Positions 38,763-50,252 are shown, counted from the first letter of the stretch. The stretch is DNA of 64,000 bases from Paramoeba atlantica (GCA_977017575.1 CDRNVI010000041.1:310001-374000); one strand, 5' to 3'. Program-made: numbers and translations. Notes: a model not told the origin generated them from the letters alone.

Positions 38763-39479
38763 ATGTAGTCGGTTTTCGCGACTCTCCGACAGCACTCCCA
38801 TCTTATGCCTTTTACTTTACGACCTGTGCCTCCGAAATGTGGTCGTTCTGGGGTTTGGAGGTTGTCCCTATAATTTTGGAAGGTTATGGGTGTTAATCGG
38901 TTAACAGCTCTTTATTCTCACTCCTTGTTTTTTCGGAAGCAAGGTTCCCCAATGTGAGGTAGGGATGAGTAAAGGTTTCCTTTGCACTACGGTTAGCGCC
39001 TTAATGTTTTTAGCCGCGTCACTGTTGACACGGCCCTACGCATCACGCCTAGTTGCTCCACACTTCTAGGTACACAAGTTGGTCTAGGGCAGAGGATAAA
39101 AACGTAACCTGCGTAGCTCGTGTGAGCTTGTAAAGGGCGTGGCAGTGGACTGGTCATCTATTGCTATCGTTATCCTTTTGTGAGTTCTGGGATGGTATAT
39201 AAAAAATGATTTTACTATGTGATTGGGCATTTCTTTTGTTTATTTATATTGATTGTGTGACGTGTGTGTGGGCAGGTTGGCCGAGGGTTCCGGTGGGGGG
39301 GAACCCCGTTAACAACGTGACATATGATTTTTTGGTTTTATGCAGGCTTTCTTTTGAACGAGGTATAAGCGTGTGAATTCTATCTACTATACGTTCTTGG
39401 ATTTCGGGACGATTTCGATGTGTGATTATATTAGTCATAGTTGTTTACTTATATTTGTTTGTTTACGTATATGTTTTCA
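38763..39479 (+). other. 3' UTR of copy B2
   Basis: It contains the family B RNA module (38892-39034), the GGTTCCGG...GGAACC hairpin near 39285-39305, then AT-rich sequence. It ends without a clear A-tract at the junction with fragment B3. Confidence 0.7.
38892..39034 (+). ncRNA. Structured 3'-UTR RNA module (copy B2)
   Basis: P1 is GTTAATCG (38892-38899) with CGGTTAGC (38990-38997), kept through two G-U pairs relative to 29615. GTTAACAG (38900-38907) pairs with CTGTTGAC (39022-39029). P2 is CTCAC with GTGAG (38954-38958), and TTCCCCAA is unpaired. Confidence 0.75.
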
Positions 39480-39765
39480 TGGAGCCCAGCTTCTTACAGA
39501 TGCAATCAAGCGCAAACGGGATACATATGTGACATCCGGAAAAATTCCCGACTTCGCATTTCAGTGCATCCCAGTGCTGTCCTGCGGCTCTCTTCATCAA
39601 AATACGAGATCTCTGTTGCATGTCCTATCCGACGCGGCACTCTTAAATCGTCGAGCAACTGAAATGGAGTTCAAGCTTCTACTTCAGGAACTGAATGGGA
39701 CGGAAGTGTACGCCCAGTTGCGGAACCACTTATCCCCGGAAGGCAGCAGCAGGTACAGCATTTGA
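39480..39765 (+). pseudogene. Family B C-terminal fragment B3
   Basis: About 94 codons (KRKRDTYVTSGKIPDFAFQC...EVYAQLRNHL) match the last 95 residues of the 57.0 kb ORF and end at TGA 39763-39765. It begins abruptly after UTR-like sequence. Confidence 0.82.
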
Positions 39766-40277
39766 GCCAAATGTATCAACATAGTTTCGTTTTTCAATGC
39801 CTATATGTATTATTATATACATAGTATTTATAAGAACACCATTTTTATAATAATTTTCCTCCGGGACATTTGACTGTTTTATGTAGTACGAAAACTAAAT
39901 ATAATATGATATATTGACCTACAGCTATCACAGACTTTATTTGTTTTCGTAGAGCATGTCCCTGACGGTGCCTGTTTGCTGGACCGTGTTTCAGCAACGC
40001 AAATTGGCGTGAGGAAGACGAGTTTGTCAATTCCCCTGCGCTTTTCAGCACTTTACGTGTTGGACGCGTTGAAAAGGGTTATTTTCTGACCAATCACCGC
40101 AACGACCGAACGCGACAACGAAACGGCTCACGTACGAAGTTGCTTAACAGTGGGCCACTGGTTCGCGAGGTCTGAAATCAAGCTGTGTTTTGTGAGATGA
40201 AGCAGATTGCTTCTTTGTAGAGCCTCGATGGGGATGTTTTGGAGTAATGGCGGATGCCCCCTTGTTCTATTCTATTC
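39766..40277 (+). other. Unclassified AT-rich stretch after B3
   Basis: It probably starts as the B3 3' UTR. Palindromic TATGTATTATTATATACATA-like sequence is present at 39806-39825. It ends with TTCTATTCTATTCTATGACC at the start of the next fragment. No ORF of note on either strand. Confidence 0.35.
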
Positions 40278-40982
40278 TATGACCCACATACCTGGATGCG
40301 TACGCTGTTCTGGAATTAACGCGACAACCAAACATAATTCTCTGACGAGATATATTTATGAGTTATGTCTGAAAGCAGGTCTGCCATGCGCCCGTGAGCC
40401 CAGAGAATTTACCTCTTACACTTGCTCTGCATGTTCACAAGTGTTAAGCGAAGAAAACAAGATCGAGCACGCGAAATTATGTCGGGGTGCAGCATTGCAC
40501 CGATCAGGCCCTGACCTTGTGATATATTGGGCTTCTGGCGCGACGTACTATGACCTAACCGTGGTACATGAGCTATCACCTTCTTATGAAAGGGTATCAG
40601 CACAAAAGGCGTTGCAGGACGCCATCGCTCGGAAGCATGCGAAATATGTAAAATCAACTATGTTGCGAAATGATCAATTTCAATGCCTCCCTATATTGTC
40701 CTGCGGGGCTCTCCACAATAACACAAAATCTCTACTACAGCTCCCGGCGGAAAAGGTCTACCGCGAACCCAAGGCGATTCTGAATGATTTTGTGCTTCTT
40801 CAACAGGAATTGAATGGAGCGATAGTCCAGGCACAATTGCGTAGCTACTTACCGGATCCGAAAGATGAGTATGCTTATTAGAGTCGAGTCCGAGTCTGGA
40901 CTTATTTGGTGGATAAGGTAGTAATAGGAAGAAGTGGAAAAGGTAGGAGGATAAATTAGGAATACGAAAAAAAAAAAAAAAA
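40278..40982 (+). pseudogene. Family B C-terminal fragment, near-duplicate of 44859-45548
   Basis: It encodes the zinc-knuckle remainder and the RLE (RSGPDLVIYW, YYDLTVVHEL) to TAG 40879-40881, then the UTR and A17. The match to the end of copy B4 is almost exact, with a handful of substitutions. It starts at ATGACCCACATACC after a TTCTA repeat. Confidence 0.85.
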
Positions 40983-41312
40983 ACTATTTGACACCCATTT
41001 GGCCTTGACAGGCTGTGGGTCCTCTACCGTCCACGCGAGGGGGCCCGACGGCTCGGATGTTACTCCGATGCGTACGACCGGTCCTTGCGGACCGGCGGGC
41101 GAGCCAGCCGTAGAAAGCCACGGCTGGCACTTCACTTAGGACGGGAGTCGGAGACGCAGCGTGGCTAGGCCACACACTGACCAGCGGTCCCTACGAGAGG
41201 GGCAACCAATCCTCCGCGCGCCTTCAAAGAAGGTGGTACAAAACGTTTAATTTAAAGTTATTGAATTCCAGATGCCCTACGTTTCCTTTTTCGAGCCCAC
41301 GTCCCGTCTTCT
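40983..41312 (+). other. GC-rich hairpin region upstream of the family C ORF
   Basis: It has two strong hairpins: ACCGGTCC-TTGC-GGACCGG (about 41076-41096) and GCCAGCCGT...ACGGCTGGC (about 41103-41131). It may be a structured 5' region of family C or a fragment of another element. No coding potential seen. Confidence 0.4.
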
Positions 41313-43868
41313 TTGTGGTTCTTTATAGCTTGGGCCCACCTATTTCTGTTCTGGGCCATCGTCTTCCTCGTTCAGTTGGAGTGCCAAAATTTAGAGAAGA
41401 ACTTTAAGAAGCGACCGCGAGGATCCTGGAGGATGGTTAAGGAGGTTATAGGGGATGAAAGGACAGCTATTCATGTACAAGGAAAGTCTGTCAAAGATAA
41501 GCTTGAAACGCTGAAAACGCACTTTGCAGCAAACTATTGCCCAGTGAAAGAAAACTCGTCCACAGACTTTGAACAAGTTAAGGGTATTAAAATATGTGAT
41601 GACCCTTTTTTGTTCGAGGAGCTGTTGGCAGCGCAGAAGCAAATCGCTCGAAGGAAAGCCACTGGTTCTGACGATATCCCGATAGAAGCATACTGCGCGC
41701 TAACCGAGCACGACGAGTTATCCAGGACATTATTACGTTTGATCAACTCGGTGTACTTAAAGGGATATACGCCGGACTCGTGGCGCGAAATACTTCATGT
41801 GCCAATTCCGAAAAAAGGTGATCTCTCTCAGCTGAAAAACTGGCGTGCTATCTGTTTGACGAATCACATAGCCAAATTGGTGAACTACATGATTTTGAAT
41901 AGATTACAACCAGAAATCGAACCAAGACTGCGTAATGCACAGTTTGGCTTCCGACCCTTTCGATCGACAGTTGGTGCACAAGCGATTCTAACAGAAGTAT
42001 TCGGAAAGGCATCTCGGCATGCACATGATCTTTTCTTGGGATTCATCGATTTTCAGAGCGCGTTTCCCTCGATATCACATGACGCCATCAAAAAAGCACT
42101 GGATGCTTTTGCAGTGCCGCCAATGCTGAGGCAGATGATTCTTGCGTCGTACAATGCGCCCTCTGGGTACGTCCGTGTCGATTTCGGGGAAACAGATCAT
42201 TTTGACATCTCCTCTGGAGTGCTTCAAGGTGATGTCCTTGCCCCGTTTCTTTTTATAATGTGTCTGGACAGAATACTCGAGCGAGCAATGCAGAATTCGG
42301 AATTCGGGATCACACTTCGACGTATTGGAACTAAAAGCCGAGGTATGCAGGAAATCAAATTGACAGACATTGACTACGCCGACGACATCGTGTTCTTTTC
42401 CAATACGAAGGAAACTCTCGAGGCTATGATTCTAGCATTGATCAAAGAAGCAGGGAAAGCGGGGATGAAATTAAATGTAGGTCCAATGAAAACAGCGTGG
42501 ATGGTTGTTGGGCGAACAGCTAGGAAGCAAGAAGGACGTATTATCCTACCAGAGTTGGGTCTTGTACCGCGAGTCGAATCCTACCGCTACCTAGGGCACA
42601 TGATGAGCGCCTACGCGACATCGGCAACGCTGAAAAACCGAATAAAGCTAGCATAGATGGCGTTTCACCGATTGAAACCACTATGGAACAATGGTCTAAA
42701 CGTTATCCTTCGTCTTCGTATTTTCAATGCGATGGTGAGCTCCGTCCTTTCATATGGGTGCGCAACTCTCACGCCGAGTAAAACAGAGCTTAAATCAGCA
42801 GATATAGAAGTCAACAAAATGAGGAGGCTGGCTACAGGAACTCCTTTGTGGGATGGACACAAATCAATCCCAACGAAGGCTCTCTATCGAGGAGGCTTGA
42901 TGTTTTCGACTGTAGTGAAAGTAAGCAGAGTCAAACTTGTAGGACACCTTCTAAGACATGACACTCCGTTTTATGACGTTATGATGTGGAACAAGGACCC
43001 CAATTCACGCGTAAAATCACTATCTGAAGCGTGCGCGGAGGACCTGGGCATTGAAATCGAACACTTATGGGAACAGGCCCAAGATCGTACAGCATGGCGT
43101 ATGCTGGTTGAAGGCTTAAGGGAGAACCTTGAACCTACCGCACGTTACGTACCTGTGTCAATAAAAAAGCGAGAAATAGAACAAATCTTACTCTCAAACG
43201 CGAGCGCGATGGAAAAGTGGGAATCTTTGCAGTTTTTCGAAGAGGGATCGACGTTATGGCCCGATTATGGGCTCTTGCACATGTATTGTGATGGGTCATC
43301 ACAACGTAAATTCAACCAAATAGTCGCGGGAGCTGCGGTAGCTGTGGCACAGAACGGGTATGTTGCCTTTTCGAAGAAACAATCATTGCAAAAGGCGGAC
43401 GCCACATCCATCAGATCAGAGCTTCACGCATTTTTTCTTGCACTGCAAATCGGGGAGGGTAAGCAAGAATCCTTCGTTGTGCATGTCGATTCGGAGTACG
43501 TCTGGAACTTTTGGCACAAAGTACGTGTACCGTATCAGTTGGGTAAATACGCAGACTGGGAAAATGCAGATTTGCTTGAACGTATTTCCAGCTTGGCCCG
43601 TTCGATTTTGAAGAAATACAAGATTTTCGTAGTGAAAGTTCGAGCTCATAGCGGAAACTTTATGAATGAACTCGTGGACAAACTAGCGAACGAGGCAGAA
43701 GTCGAACTCGTGCGTGAACCAGTGAATCCCTCAACCACAGCGTGTAGAGTTATAAATTCTACGGCCGAATGCGGCCATAAGTGCCGTGATAAGGCCTCAT
43801 GTCTACATTCCTGTTGTAAGCGGCATTTAGGAGTAGCGAAGGATAATGTCAACATTTCTTTGTCATAA
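41313..43868 (+). pseudogene. Family C LINE: RT-RNase H-zinc motif, one nonsense codon
   Basis: A LINE ORF lacking its N-terminal endonuclease. RT starts with RRKATGSDDIP, motif A FIDFQSAFPS, motif B GVLQGDVLAPFLF, and motif C YADD (42375-42386). TAG at 42654-42656 interrupts the same frame. RNase H follows with CDGSS (43287), SELHA, HVDSEY and VDKLANEAE. The tail CGHKCRDKASCLHSCCKRH (from 43770) is a Cys/His cluster. It differs from families A and B in lacking an RLE, having canonical YADD and RNase H, and ending in a (TTA)n tail rather than poly(A). This arrangement recalls I/ingi-type LINEs. Confidence 0.85.
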
Positions 43869-44044
43869 TAGTCGAACACTTAGCCACTTAGTCAGAAAGT
43901 GGTATATTATTATTATTATTATTATTATCGTCTTCCACAGTTGTGGTGGTATTCCTGACCTTTCACACGCTTTTTCTACGGCTTGAACGTAAGGAGGATT
44001 TGTCAGTGAATGTAAGGAGGATTTGTCCGACTGCAGGGACTGCT
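43869..44044 (+). other. 3' tail of family C with (TTA)n microsatellite
   Basis: The hairpin CCACTT-AGTCAGA-AAGTGG is followed by (TTA)8-like sequence at 43905-43928, typical of LINEs with microsatellite tails. Then come a unique piece and a two-copy GTAAGGAGGATTTGTC repeat (about 43989-44027) before the next fragment. Confidence 0.6.
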
Positions 44045-45461
44045 AGAACAAAGAAAGGTCCAACTGGCGCGCAACAAATGTATATTTTTTCAAGGAAAGA
44101 GCGGATCTGACATACCTGAAGATTTATTGCAAGCGGGAGTGAAGAAGGAAACGATTGCAATAAAAATATTAGGTGCCTTTATCGGAGAAGATATGCCTGT
44201 GAGCGAACTTTTGATGCAAAAGCTGGAGAAGCACAAAAATATATTTCGCCGGCTCCAAAAAATGGGGGCGAGCAATTTTTCATCCCTGATTTTGTCCAAG
44301 AGCGTTAACGTTCGTCATAGGTTTCACATTAGAGTCCACAAGCCTCAAGCTACCGAAAAAATTGCGTCGGAATTCGACACGGAGGTCGATAGAGTCTTAA
44401 AGTCGTGGTTTGGCAAACTATCGGATATGCAACTGAAGTGGGCCAGAATGCCGCTGAAAATGGGAGGTTTCGGCCTTTCATCAACTTATGCACTACGGGA
44501 AAATTCATATGCAGCTTCTCGTCACGCATCCTTAGAGCGCCGAAAAGTATATTCAGCTCAGGATGGGAGACACTTGGGGATGTCGATCTCGAGGGTAGTG
44601 CCGGACGAAGAAGGGGCAGTAGATCTCAAGTTGCACAAACAAGTGAAAGAAGAGCTGTGTAAAGATCCCAAAATCGGTAGAATTATATCAGCGACGTCCA
44701 GAAAAGGAAGCTACCAATGGATACACGCCACCGAAAGATACATCCCTCCAATGCAATTTACGCTTTCTGTGATGCCAAGGCTTGGTATTCGTCATCCCAA
44801 ACTTCCCGACTCTCTACTGTGCCCAGGTTGCAGGACTCTATTAGATGCAGCTAGCGCTATGACCCACATACCTGGATGCGTACGCTGTTCTGGAATTAAC
44901 GCGACAACCAAACATAATTCTCTGACGAGATATATTTATGAGTTATGTCTGAAAGCAGGTCTGCCATGCGCCCGTGAGCCCAGAGAATTTACCTCTTACA
45001 CTTGCTCTGCATGTTCACAAGTGTTAAGCGAAGAAAACAAGATCGAGCACGCGAAATTATGTCGGGGTGCAGCATTGCACCGATCAGGCCCTGACCTTGT
45101 GATATATTGGGCTTCTGGCGCGACGTACTATGACCTAACCGTGGTACATGAGCTATCACCTTCTTATGAAAGGGTATCAGCACAAAAGGCGTTGCAGGAC
45201 GCCATCGCTCGGAAGCATGCGAAATATGTAAAATCAACTATGTTGCGAAATGATCAATTTCAATGCCTCCCTATATTGTCCTGCGGGGCTCTCCACAATA
45301 ACACAAAATCTCTACTACAGCTCCTGGCGGAAAAGGTCTACCGCGAACCCAAGGCGATTCTGAATGATTTTGTGCTTCTTCAACAGGAATTGAATGGAGC
45401 GATAGTTCAGGCGCAATTGCGTAGCTACTTACCGGATCCGAAAGATGAGTATGCTTATTAG
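44045..45461 (+). CDS. Family B RT-RLE, 5'-truncated copy B4
   Basis: The open frame starts after the RT catalytic motif (KCIFFQGKSGSDIPEDLLQAGV) and runs through RT thumb, zinc knuckle (CPGC, H, CVRC) and RLE (RSGPDLVIYW, YYDLTVVHEL) to TAG 45459-45461. It retains the nuclease but no RT active site. Its last 690 bp recur at 40278. Confidence 0.87.
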
Positions 45462-45706
45462 AGTCGAGTCCGAGTCTGGACTTATTTGGTGGATAAGGTA
45501 GTAATAGGAAGAAGTGGAAAAGGTAGGAGGATAAATTAGGAATACGAAAAAAAAAAGCTTAAGGATCTACACCCGGAGGGATAACGTCATTAGTTCCCTT
45601 GCTCTTCAGAAGAACACCGAAAGGTTTAAAAAAAAAAAAAAAAGATGACGAAGTAAAAAATGTATTTGATAGATTACGAGAGGAAAAAAAAAAAAAAAAA
45701 AAAAAA
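45462..45706 (+). repeat. B4 3' UTR followed by poly(A)-linked fragments
   Basis: The UTR ends at A10 (45547-45556). A piece starting GCTTAAGGATC follows, with A-tract 45628-45643; its first 32 nt are the micro-insert of B2. Then a 40-nt piece (45644-45683) has A-tract 45684-45706. Confidence 0.72.
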
Positions 45707-45752
45707 CGATAAAGATCTTTAACGATAAAGATACAGTTTCTGTACCTTGTTG
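45707..45752 (+). other. Spliced-leader-like exon with partial duplication at 5' end of copy A8
   Basis: CGATAAAGAT is followed by CTTTAACGATAAAGATACAG and the rest of the leader to TTGTTG. The first part repeats an internal piece of the leader, as if synthesis had slipped or switched near the RNA 5' end. Confidence 0.72.
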
Positions 45753-45797
45753 AATTATTTTTATTAATTTGTTCTTTGTTACCCGGGTCGCGATCCC

Positions 45798-48700
45798 ATG
45801 CCCACATCCGTTGAAGAGCAAAATCCGACCTTCGAGGAGGAGGCGTCGTCTCACACACTTGGGTCCTGGGATCAATTTGCGGCAAACAAATCTTTAGCGA
45901 AGGGACCTAGCACGTACGATGAGCTAATCTACACCACAGCCCTCCCTAATGATATTCCTCAGGACTGGGAAAAGAGAACGGACGAAATCCTTCGAAGTAT
46001 GAAGACGGCAACGCAGGACTCAACGCCAGATTTGGGGCATGCGAATGAACTATCAAGTGAAAGAACCGAGGAAGAGATACACTGCAGTGTGCGTCGGGAC
46101 GATGAACCTTCCCCTTTCCATTTCGAGGGAACGCACTCAAATTCACCCAGCCAATTACAAACTTCAAACAGGGCTGTGAAGGAGAGATGCCTGCGTCGAA
46201 CAAGGAGAATGGAAGGTGCCGTTGACACAGAGAACGCGATGATGTTTCCAGACCTCACGCCTACTGAACTTGACTTCACAATCACAACAAAACGCAAAGG
46301 TAGGAGAAAGAAGAAACGAATAAAACGAACGGCAACGACGTGTACTGACGGTACCAACTCTTCAAGCCCCGAGGGTGACGAGCACGAAGACAGCGTGACA
46401 CCTGAGCCCACTCAAAACGGTAAACAAAAGCGCCGCCGAGAAATAGCGAAAAGCTTCTCGAATTATTTTCCTACGACAGGTCACCGGACAGACAAAACAC
46501 CAAGCGGCAAATCCCAACTTCCTCCGTCTGTAGCCGCATTCCGCAACACGCCTCAGGACTCTTTGAAAACTTGCCCAGTTAAAGGGTGCGTGTGGAAAAC
46601 ACTCGCTCATGGCGGCAGGTGGCAAGCTTACTACAACCACGTAGCTACAAGACACGCGAATGAAGTGCCCGAATCCTGGTGGACGAACGAAGGGCGCTTT
46701 CTCTGCCAGAAATGCGGGCGACATTACGAAGAAGGCAAACGAGCAACACACGACAACGCTTGCAAAGGAACCTCGACTGACTCTGTAGCCAATCCCGCGA
46801 ATAACTTGACGCAGAGTTCATTGGACCACGGTTCGCGCAGCACCGATGTCTCACAGAGTGTCCAACCTCTTCCTTTACCATCGCTTTCTGATATTTGCAT
46901 GACTCCTATCAACACTTCTAGGGATGTTCCATTCCGATGCCGCTACCAATGGGCGAAAACGCTCACCGATGTATTATCCTCCGTAGCCAGCGAGAACTCC
47001 GTAGCGGCATGGACCCGTCTCGGCATGCTGCCTAAATGCGTTCTACCGGCCCCGAACCGCGGGGGGCGCAAAGGTCGTCTTTCTTATGCCTCACATGTGA
47101 CAAAAAGCCTAGAAAGGTGGGGAAAAGGGGAATTTACCGCTCTGTGGATTGAAGCGACCAAAAACAACACGAAGTCGTCGCACCCATCAACCAAAGACCA
47201 AGATCAAGACCAGGAGCTTGCGCAAGAAGTAAGAAGGGCAAAAGAACGATGCGAAAAACTTGTACGCCAGGGTGAAGTCTCTCGTGGAATGAGTGCACTA
47301 ACGGCGGCACCCTTTGCACCTGACAACGACGAAACGTACTGCAAGTTGATGGCAAAGCATCCCACTCGTGCGCAGGACTGCATGCTTCAAGATCTCCCGT
47401 ACCCTAACGCACCTCCCTTGAAAGTAAACGAAGAAGAAGTTAAGCACGCTTTGGGCAGCTTTCGCAAGGGATCATCTGGCGGAACGATGTCGCTGAGAGC
47501 TGAGCACCTTCAGATAGCACTACGTGCCCACGTGGACGAGAAAGTACACCCTCTCACCGCTCTTACAGACGTAGTCAATGTGCTTCTTTCTGGAAAAGCT
47601 CCATTCGAGATTCAGGAACGTTTCGCTGGGGCCAGATTGTGTGCACTTCAGAAAGGAGAATGTGACGTCCGACCTATAGCCGCAGGCGAGACAATCCGTC
47701 GTTTGGTTGGTAAAGTGGCATGTCTAACAGCCAAGAAAAAAGCTAGTCGCTTGTTTAAAGGAATACAGTATGGGGTTGCTACGCCAGCCGGATCGGAGAG
47801 GGTGATCCACCTCTGCCGACAGACTATGTCCCGCCATGCCGATGACACGAACTTTGTGCTATGTAAGGTGGACCTAGCGAACGCGTTCAATAGAGTATCC
47901 AGATCTGCGTTCATCGCCTTACTTCGCAAACATTTTCCAGAATTGTCAGCATGGGTGGAGTGGACCTACTCCACGGATAGTCTCCTAACTTACGGTTCCA
48001 GAACTCTTCCATCATCCGAGGGGGTTCAACAAGGGGACCCCCTAGGGCCTCTCCTTTTTTCCCTCGTAATGCTCGAAGCCGCGAAAATGATCAAAGAAGC
48101 ACTCCCAGGCAGTCTCCAGCTTCACCTCTGGTACCTCGACGACGGGGTAATAGCCGGTAAGGCCGAAGACGTCAGTTTCGCTTTAGAGACTCTTTCTCGA
48201 GTTGGTCCTAAGTGGGGTCTTCACATCAATACCTCTAAATGCGAAATAATAACGAACCCTGCCTCGGCACACCAAACTGCTCTTTTTTCCGATATTCCGG
48301 AACCCAAGATAAACCGCGAAGGAAATTTTGACATTCTTGGGAGCCCCATAGGCTCTGCTCAACATTGCATAGATTTCCTTACGACACACGCCGTGGAACC
48401 GGCAGAAGAGACCCTGGAAGCTATAGAAATGCTCGAAGATCCTCAAATTGCCTTGTCATTGATCAGACAGTGTGCGGGTTTTTGTCAAATGGTCCATTCG
48501 CTTCGAACTACCCCACCACATGAGCTTTCTGCACTCTGTCAGCGCCTTGATGAAGCAGTCCTCCATGCGTATGAATGGAACATATGCCCGCTTAGCTCCT
48601 CAGCTCGATCACAAGTTCAACGCCCGAAACGGTATGGAGGTTTTGGTCTCCGATCTGCATCTGCGCACCGCTCAGCGGCGTACGTGTCTTCAGTTGCTTT

Positions 48701-49739
48701 TGCTGCAGAGACGGATCGTTGGCTACCGTCAGATGCAGAAGGATTCTCTTCCGCAGTCCTGGACATCAATCGCCGGAGCGGAGGCCCCGTAGTTGATCCG
48801 GACACGGGAAGAGCATTAGAGGAGATCAGCTCCCCTTTTCCGACAGGATCTAGTCAAAGTACAGAAACGGACAATTCTTGCACCCCCCGTCAACGTGCCT
48901 TGAGTGACGCAATCTCGGCGCACGAATTTTCATGTGCGTACGCAGCGGCGGACAGTAGCACTCGCGCGAGGTACACCTCTCAGACTGGAGATGGGGCCAG
49001 CAGCTGGGCATTTTGCATCCCATCAACAGAGCTTGGCCACGCTTACACACCCACAGAATTCCGCGCCCTCTCCAGGTGGTGGTTAGGTGCCAAGGTCTAC
49101 AACGAGTTGAGCACGTGCCCAATTAACACATGCCAACAACCTCTCGACCTCGAAGGAAACCATGCAGTGTCTTGCAAAAGTGGGAATGGACTGATCTCCC
49201 GCCACAATGCGCTCATTACACAATTCACCGACACGTGCTCCAAGGCGAATTTATCACCTTCACGTGAGGTAAGCCTGGGGAACCTAGGGCCTGGCGGCTG
49301 TCCCACGAGGCCGGGCGATGTCTTTATTCCGGGCTATGAGAAAGCTCAAGGTCTGGTGCTTGATTTTGCTGTCACCCACGTTCAGCAACCTAAATACACG
49401 GACTTAGTCCGCAACGCTAACGGGGTGGCGGCAGGATCATTTGCGGAGCACTACGCCGCTTCTCACAAGGTGAAAGAGAGAGAGGAGGCGGAACAAGCAA
49501 AACATGTGTTTGTTGCCATGGTGGTAGAATCATATGGTGCTTGGAGTGCAAGTGCCCTATCAATCCTTAGATGGGTTGGGAAGCATCGCGCCTCATGTTC
49601 CCAGGGGACTCTATCTCAAGAAGCAGCTACCCGTCAGCTGCTTCAAGAGCTTAACCTCACCCTGATGCGTTCTCAATCGAGAATGCTTGTCTCACGCATG
49701 CCGGCTGAAGATCCACAACCGGCACTTATTTTGCAGTAG
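45798..49739 (+). CDS. Family A RT-RLE polyprotein, complete copy A8 (1313 aa)
   Basis: The second uninterrupted full-length family A ORF and the parent type of fragments X1-X5. The start ATG 45798 is the first after the SL-like leader. The N-terminal motif (LGSWDQF, STYDELIYTTALP, DLGH) is followed by a long basic linker (residues about 110-250, KRKGRRKKKRIKR) and the double zinc finger from C259. RT catalytic residues are D692 (KVDLANAFNRV) and D781/D782 (YLDD). A zinc knuckle (CPINTCQQPL, H, C) and RLE D1174 (RPGDVF) and D1189 (VLDFAVTH) follow, with 15-residue spacing as in A7. The finger motif reads GTMSLRAEHLQ where other copies have GTMGLRPEHLQ. The stop TAG 49737-49739 lies at the foot of a small hairpin (AGCCT/AGGCT). 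Confidence 0.93.
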   Translation: MPTSVEEQNPTFEEEASSHTLGSWDQFAANKSLAKGPSTYDELIYTTALPNDIPQDWEKRTDEILRSMKTATQDSTPDLGHANELSSERTEEEIHCSVRRDDEPSPFHFEGTHSNSPSQLQTSNRAVKERCLRRTRRMEGAVDTENAMMFPDLTPTELDFTITTKRKGRRKKKRIKRTATTCTDGTNSSSPEGDEHEDSVTPEPTQNGKQKRRREIAKSFSNYFPTTGHRTDKTPSGKSQLPPSVAAFRNTPQDSLKTCPVKGCVWKTLAHGGRWQAYYNHVATRHANEVPESWWTNEGRFLCQKCGRHYEEGKRATHDNACKGTSTDSVANPANNLTQSSLDHGSRSTDVSQSVQPLPLPSLSDICMTPINTSRDVPFRCRYQWAKTLTDVLSSVASENSVAAWTRLGMLPKCVLPAPNRGGRKGRLSYASHVTKSLERWGKGEFTALWIEATKNNTKSSHPSTKDQDQDQELAQEVRRAKERCEKLVRQGEVSRGMSALTAAPFAPDNDETYCKLMAKHPTRAQDCMLQDLPYPNAPPLKVNEEEVKHALGSFRKGSSGGTMSLRAEHLQIALRAHVDEKVHPLTALTDVVNVLLSGKAPFEIQERFAGARLCALQKGECDVRPIAAGETIRRLVGKVACLTAKKKASRLFKGIQYGVATPAGSERVIHLCRQTMSRHADDTNFVLCKVDLANAFNRVSRSAFIALLRKHFPELSAWVEWTYSTDSLLTYGSRTLPSSEGVQQGDPLGPLLFSLVMLEAAKMIKEALPGSLQLHLWYLDDGVIAGKAEDVSFALETLSRVGPKWGLHINTSKCEIITNPASAHQTALFSDIPEPKINREGNFDILGSPIGSAQHCIDFLTTHAVEPAEETLEAIEMLEDPQIALSLIRQCAGFCQMVHSLRTTPPHELSALCQRLDEAVLHAYEWNICPLSSSARSQVQRPKRYGGFGLRSASAHRSAAYVSSVAFAAETDRWLPSDAEGFSSAVLDINRRSGGPVVDPDTGRALEEISSPFPTGSSQSTETDNSCTPRQRALSDAISAHEFSCAYAAADSSTRARYTSQTGDGASSWAFCIPSTELGHAYTPTEFRALSRWWLGAKVYNELSTCPINTCQQPLDLEGNHAVSCKSGNGLISRHNALITQFTDTCSKANLSPSREVSLGNLGPGGCPTRPGDVFIPGYEKAQGLVLDFAVTHVQQPKYTDLVRNANGVAAGSFAEHYAASHKVKEREEAEQAKHVFVAMVVESYGAWSASALSILRWVGKHRASCSQGTLSQEAATRQLLQELNLTLMRSQSRMLVSRMPAEDPQPALILQ

Positions 49740-50252
49740 CCTAAACCAAGGCTCGCGGATCCCGGCATGTTCGAAGGCTGAGGGTGCTGGTCTCGTCGAC
49801 AGAGTCTATACTCACGCCTAGTCCGTCAGGGCTAGGTACCCCAAGTGAGGTAGTACACGGGTAGTGAATCTCCTCCCCGTCGGCCCGCATCCTGTTTCGC
49901 GACCGTGTCGCTGTCGACACAGGCCCGCGCCTGCGCCCTCCCGTATAACAAGGGAAGGGTCCACAAGTCAGGCCGTGGAGAGGTCGAAAGACCCGGTCCG
50001 GAACGCGCGAATGGTTGAGGAGCCGCCTGCAGGCCGGGTGAGGCGAAGCTGAGGGAGACCTTACCCCCGCCCCCTGAAAAGTTGAAAAGTTGGGTAGGGG
50101 AAAGCAGGAAAGTAGGGAGAAAGGTGGGAAAAGTATGTCAAGAGGTGAGAAAGAGGAGGAAAAAAAAAAAAAAAAAAAAAATTTCGGAGATCGAATTGCT
50201 AGTTTTGGGCTCCAAAATATGAAATTGCTAAAAAAAAAAAAAAAAAAAAAAA
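49740..50252 (+). other. 3' UTR of A8: RNA module, R tail, then a tail fragment
   Basis: The module is followed at 50032 by the R tail directly, with A-tract 50160-50181. A 48-nt piece of the A1-type tail (50182-50229) and A-tract 50230-50252 follow. The A8/R junction equals that of X1, so the R tail may be the natural 3' end of this subfamily. Confidence 0.72.
49792..49920 (+). ncRNA. Structured 3'-UTR RNA module (copy A8)
   Basis: Same as X1: P1 with one mismatch, P2, P3 with GTCA loop, and an intact CTGT hairpin ending at 49920 with the GTCGACAG partner. Confidence 0.65.
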
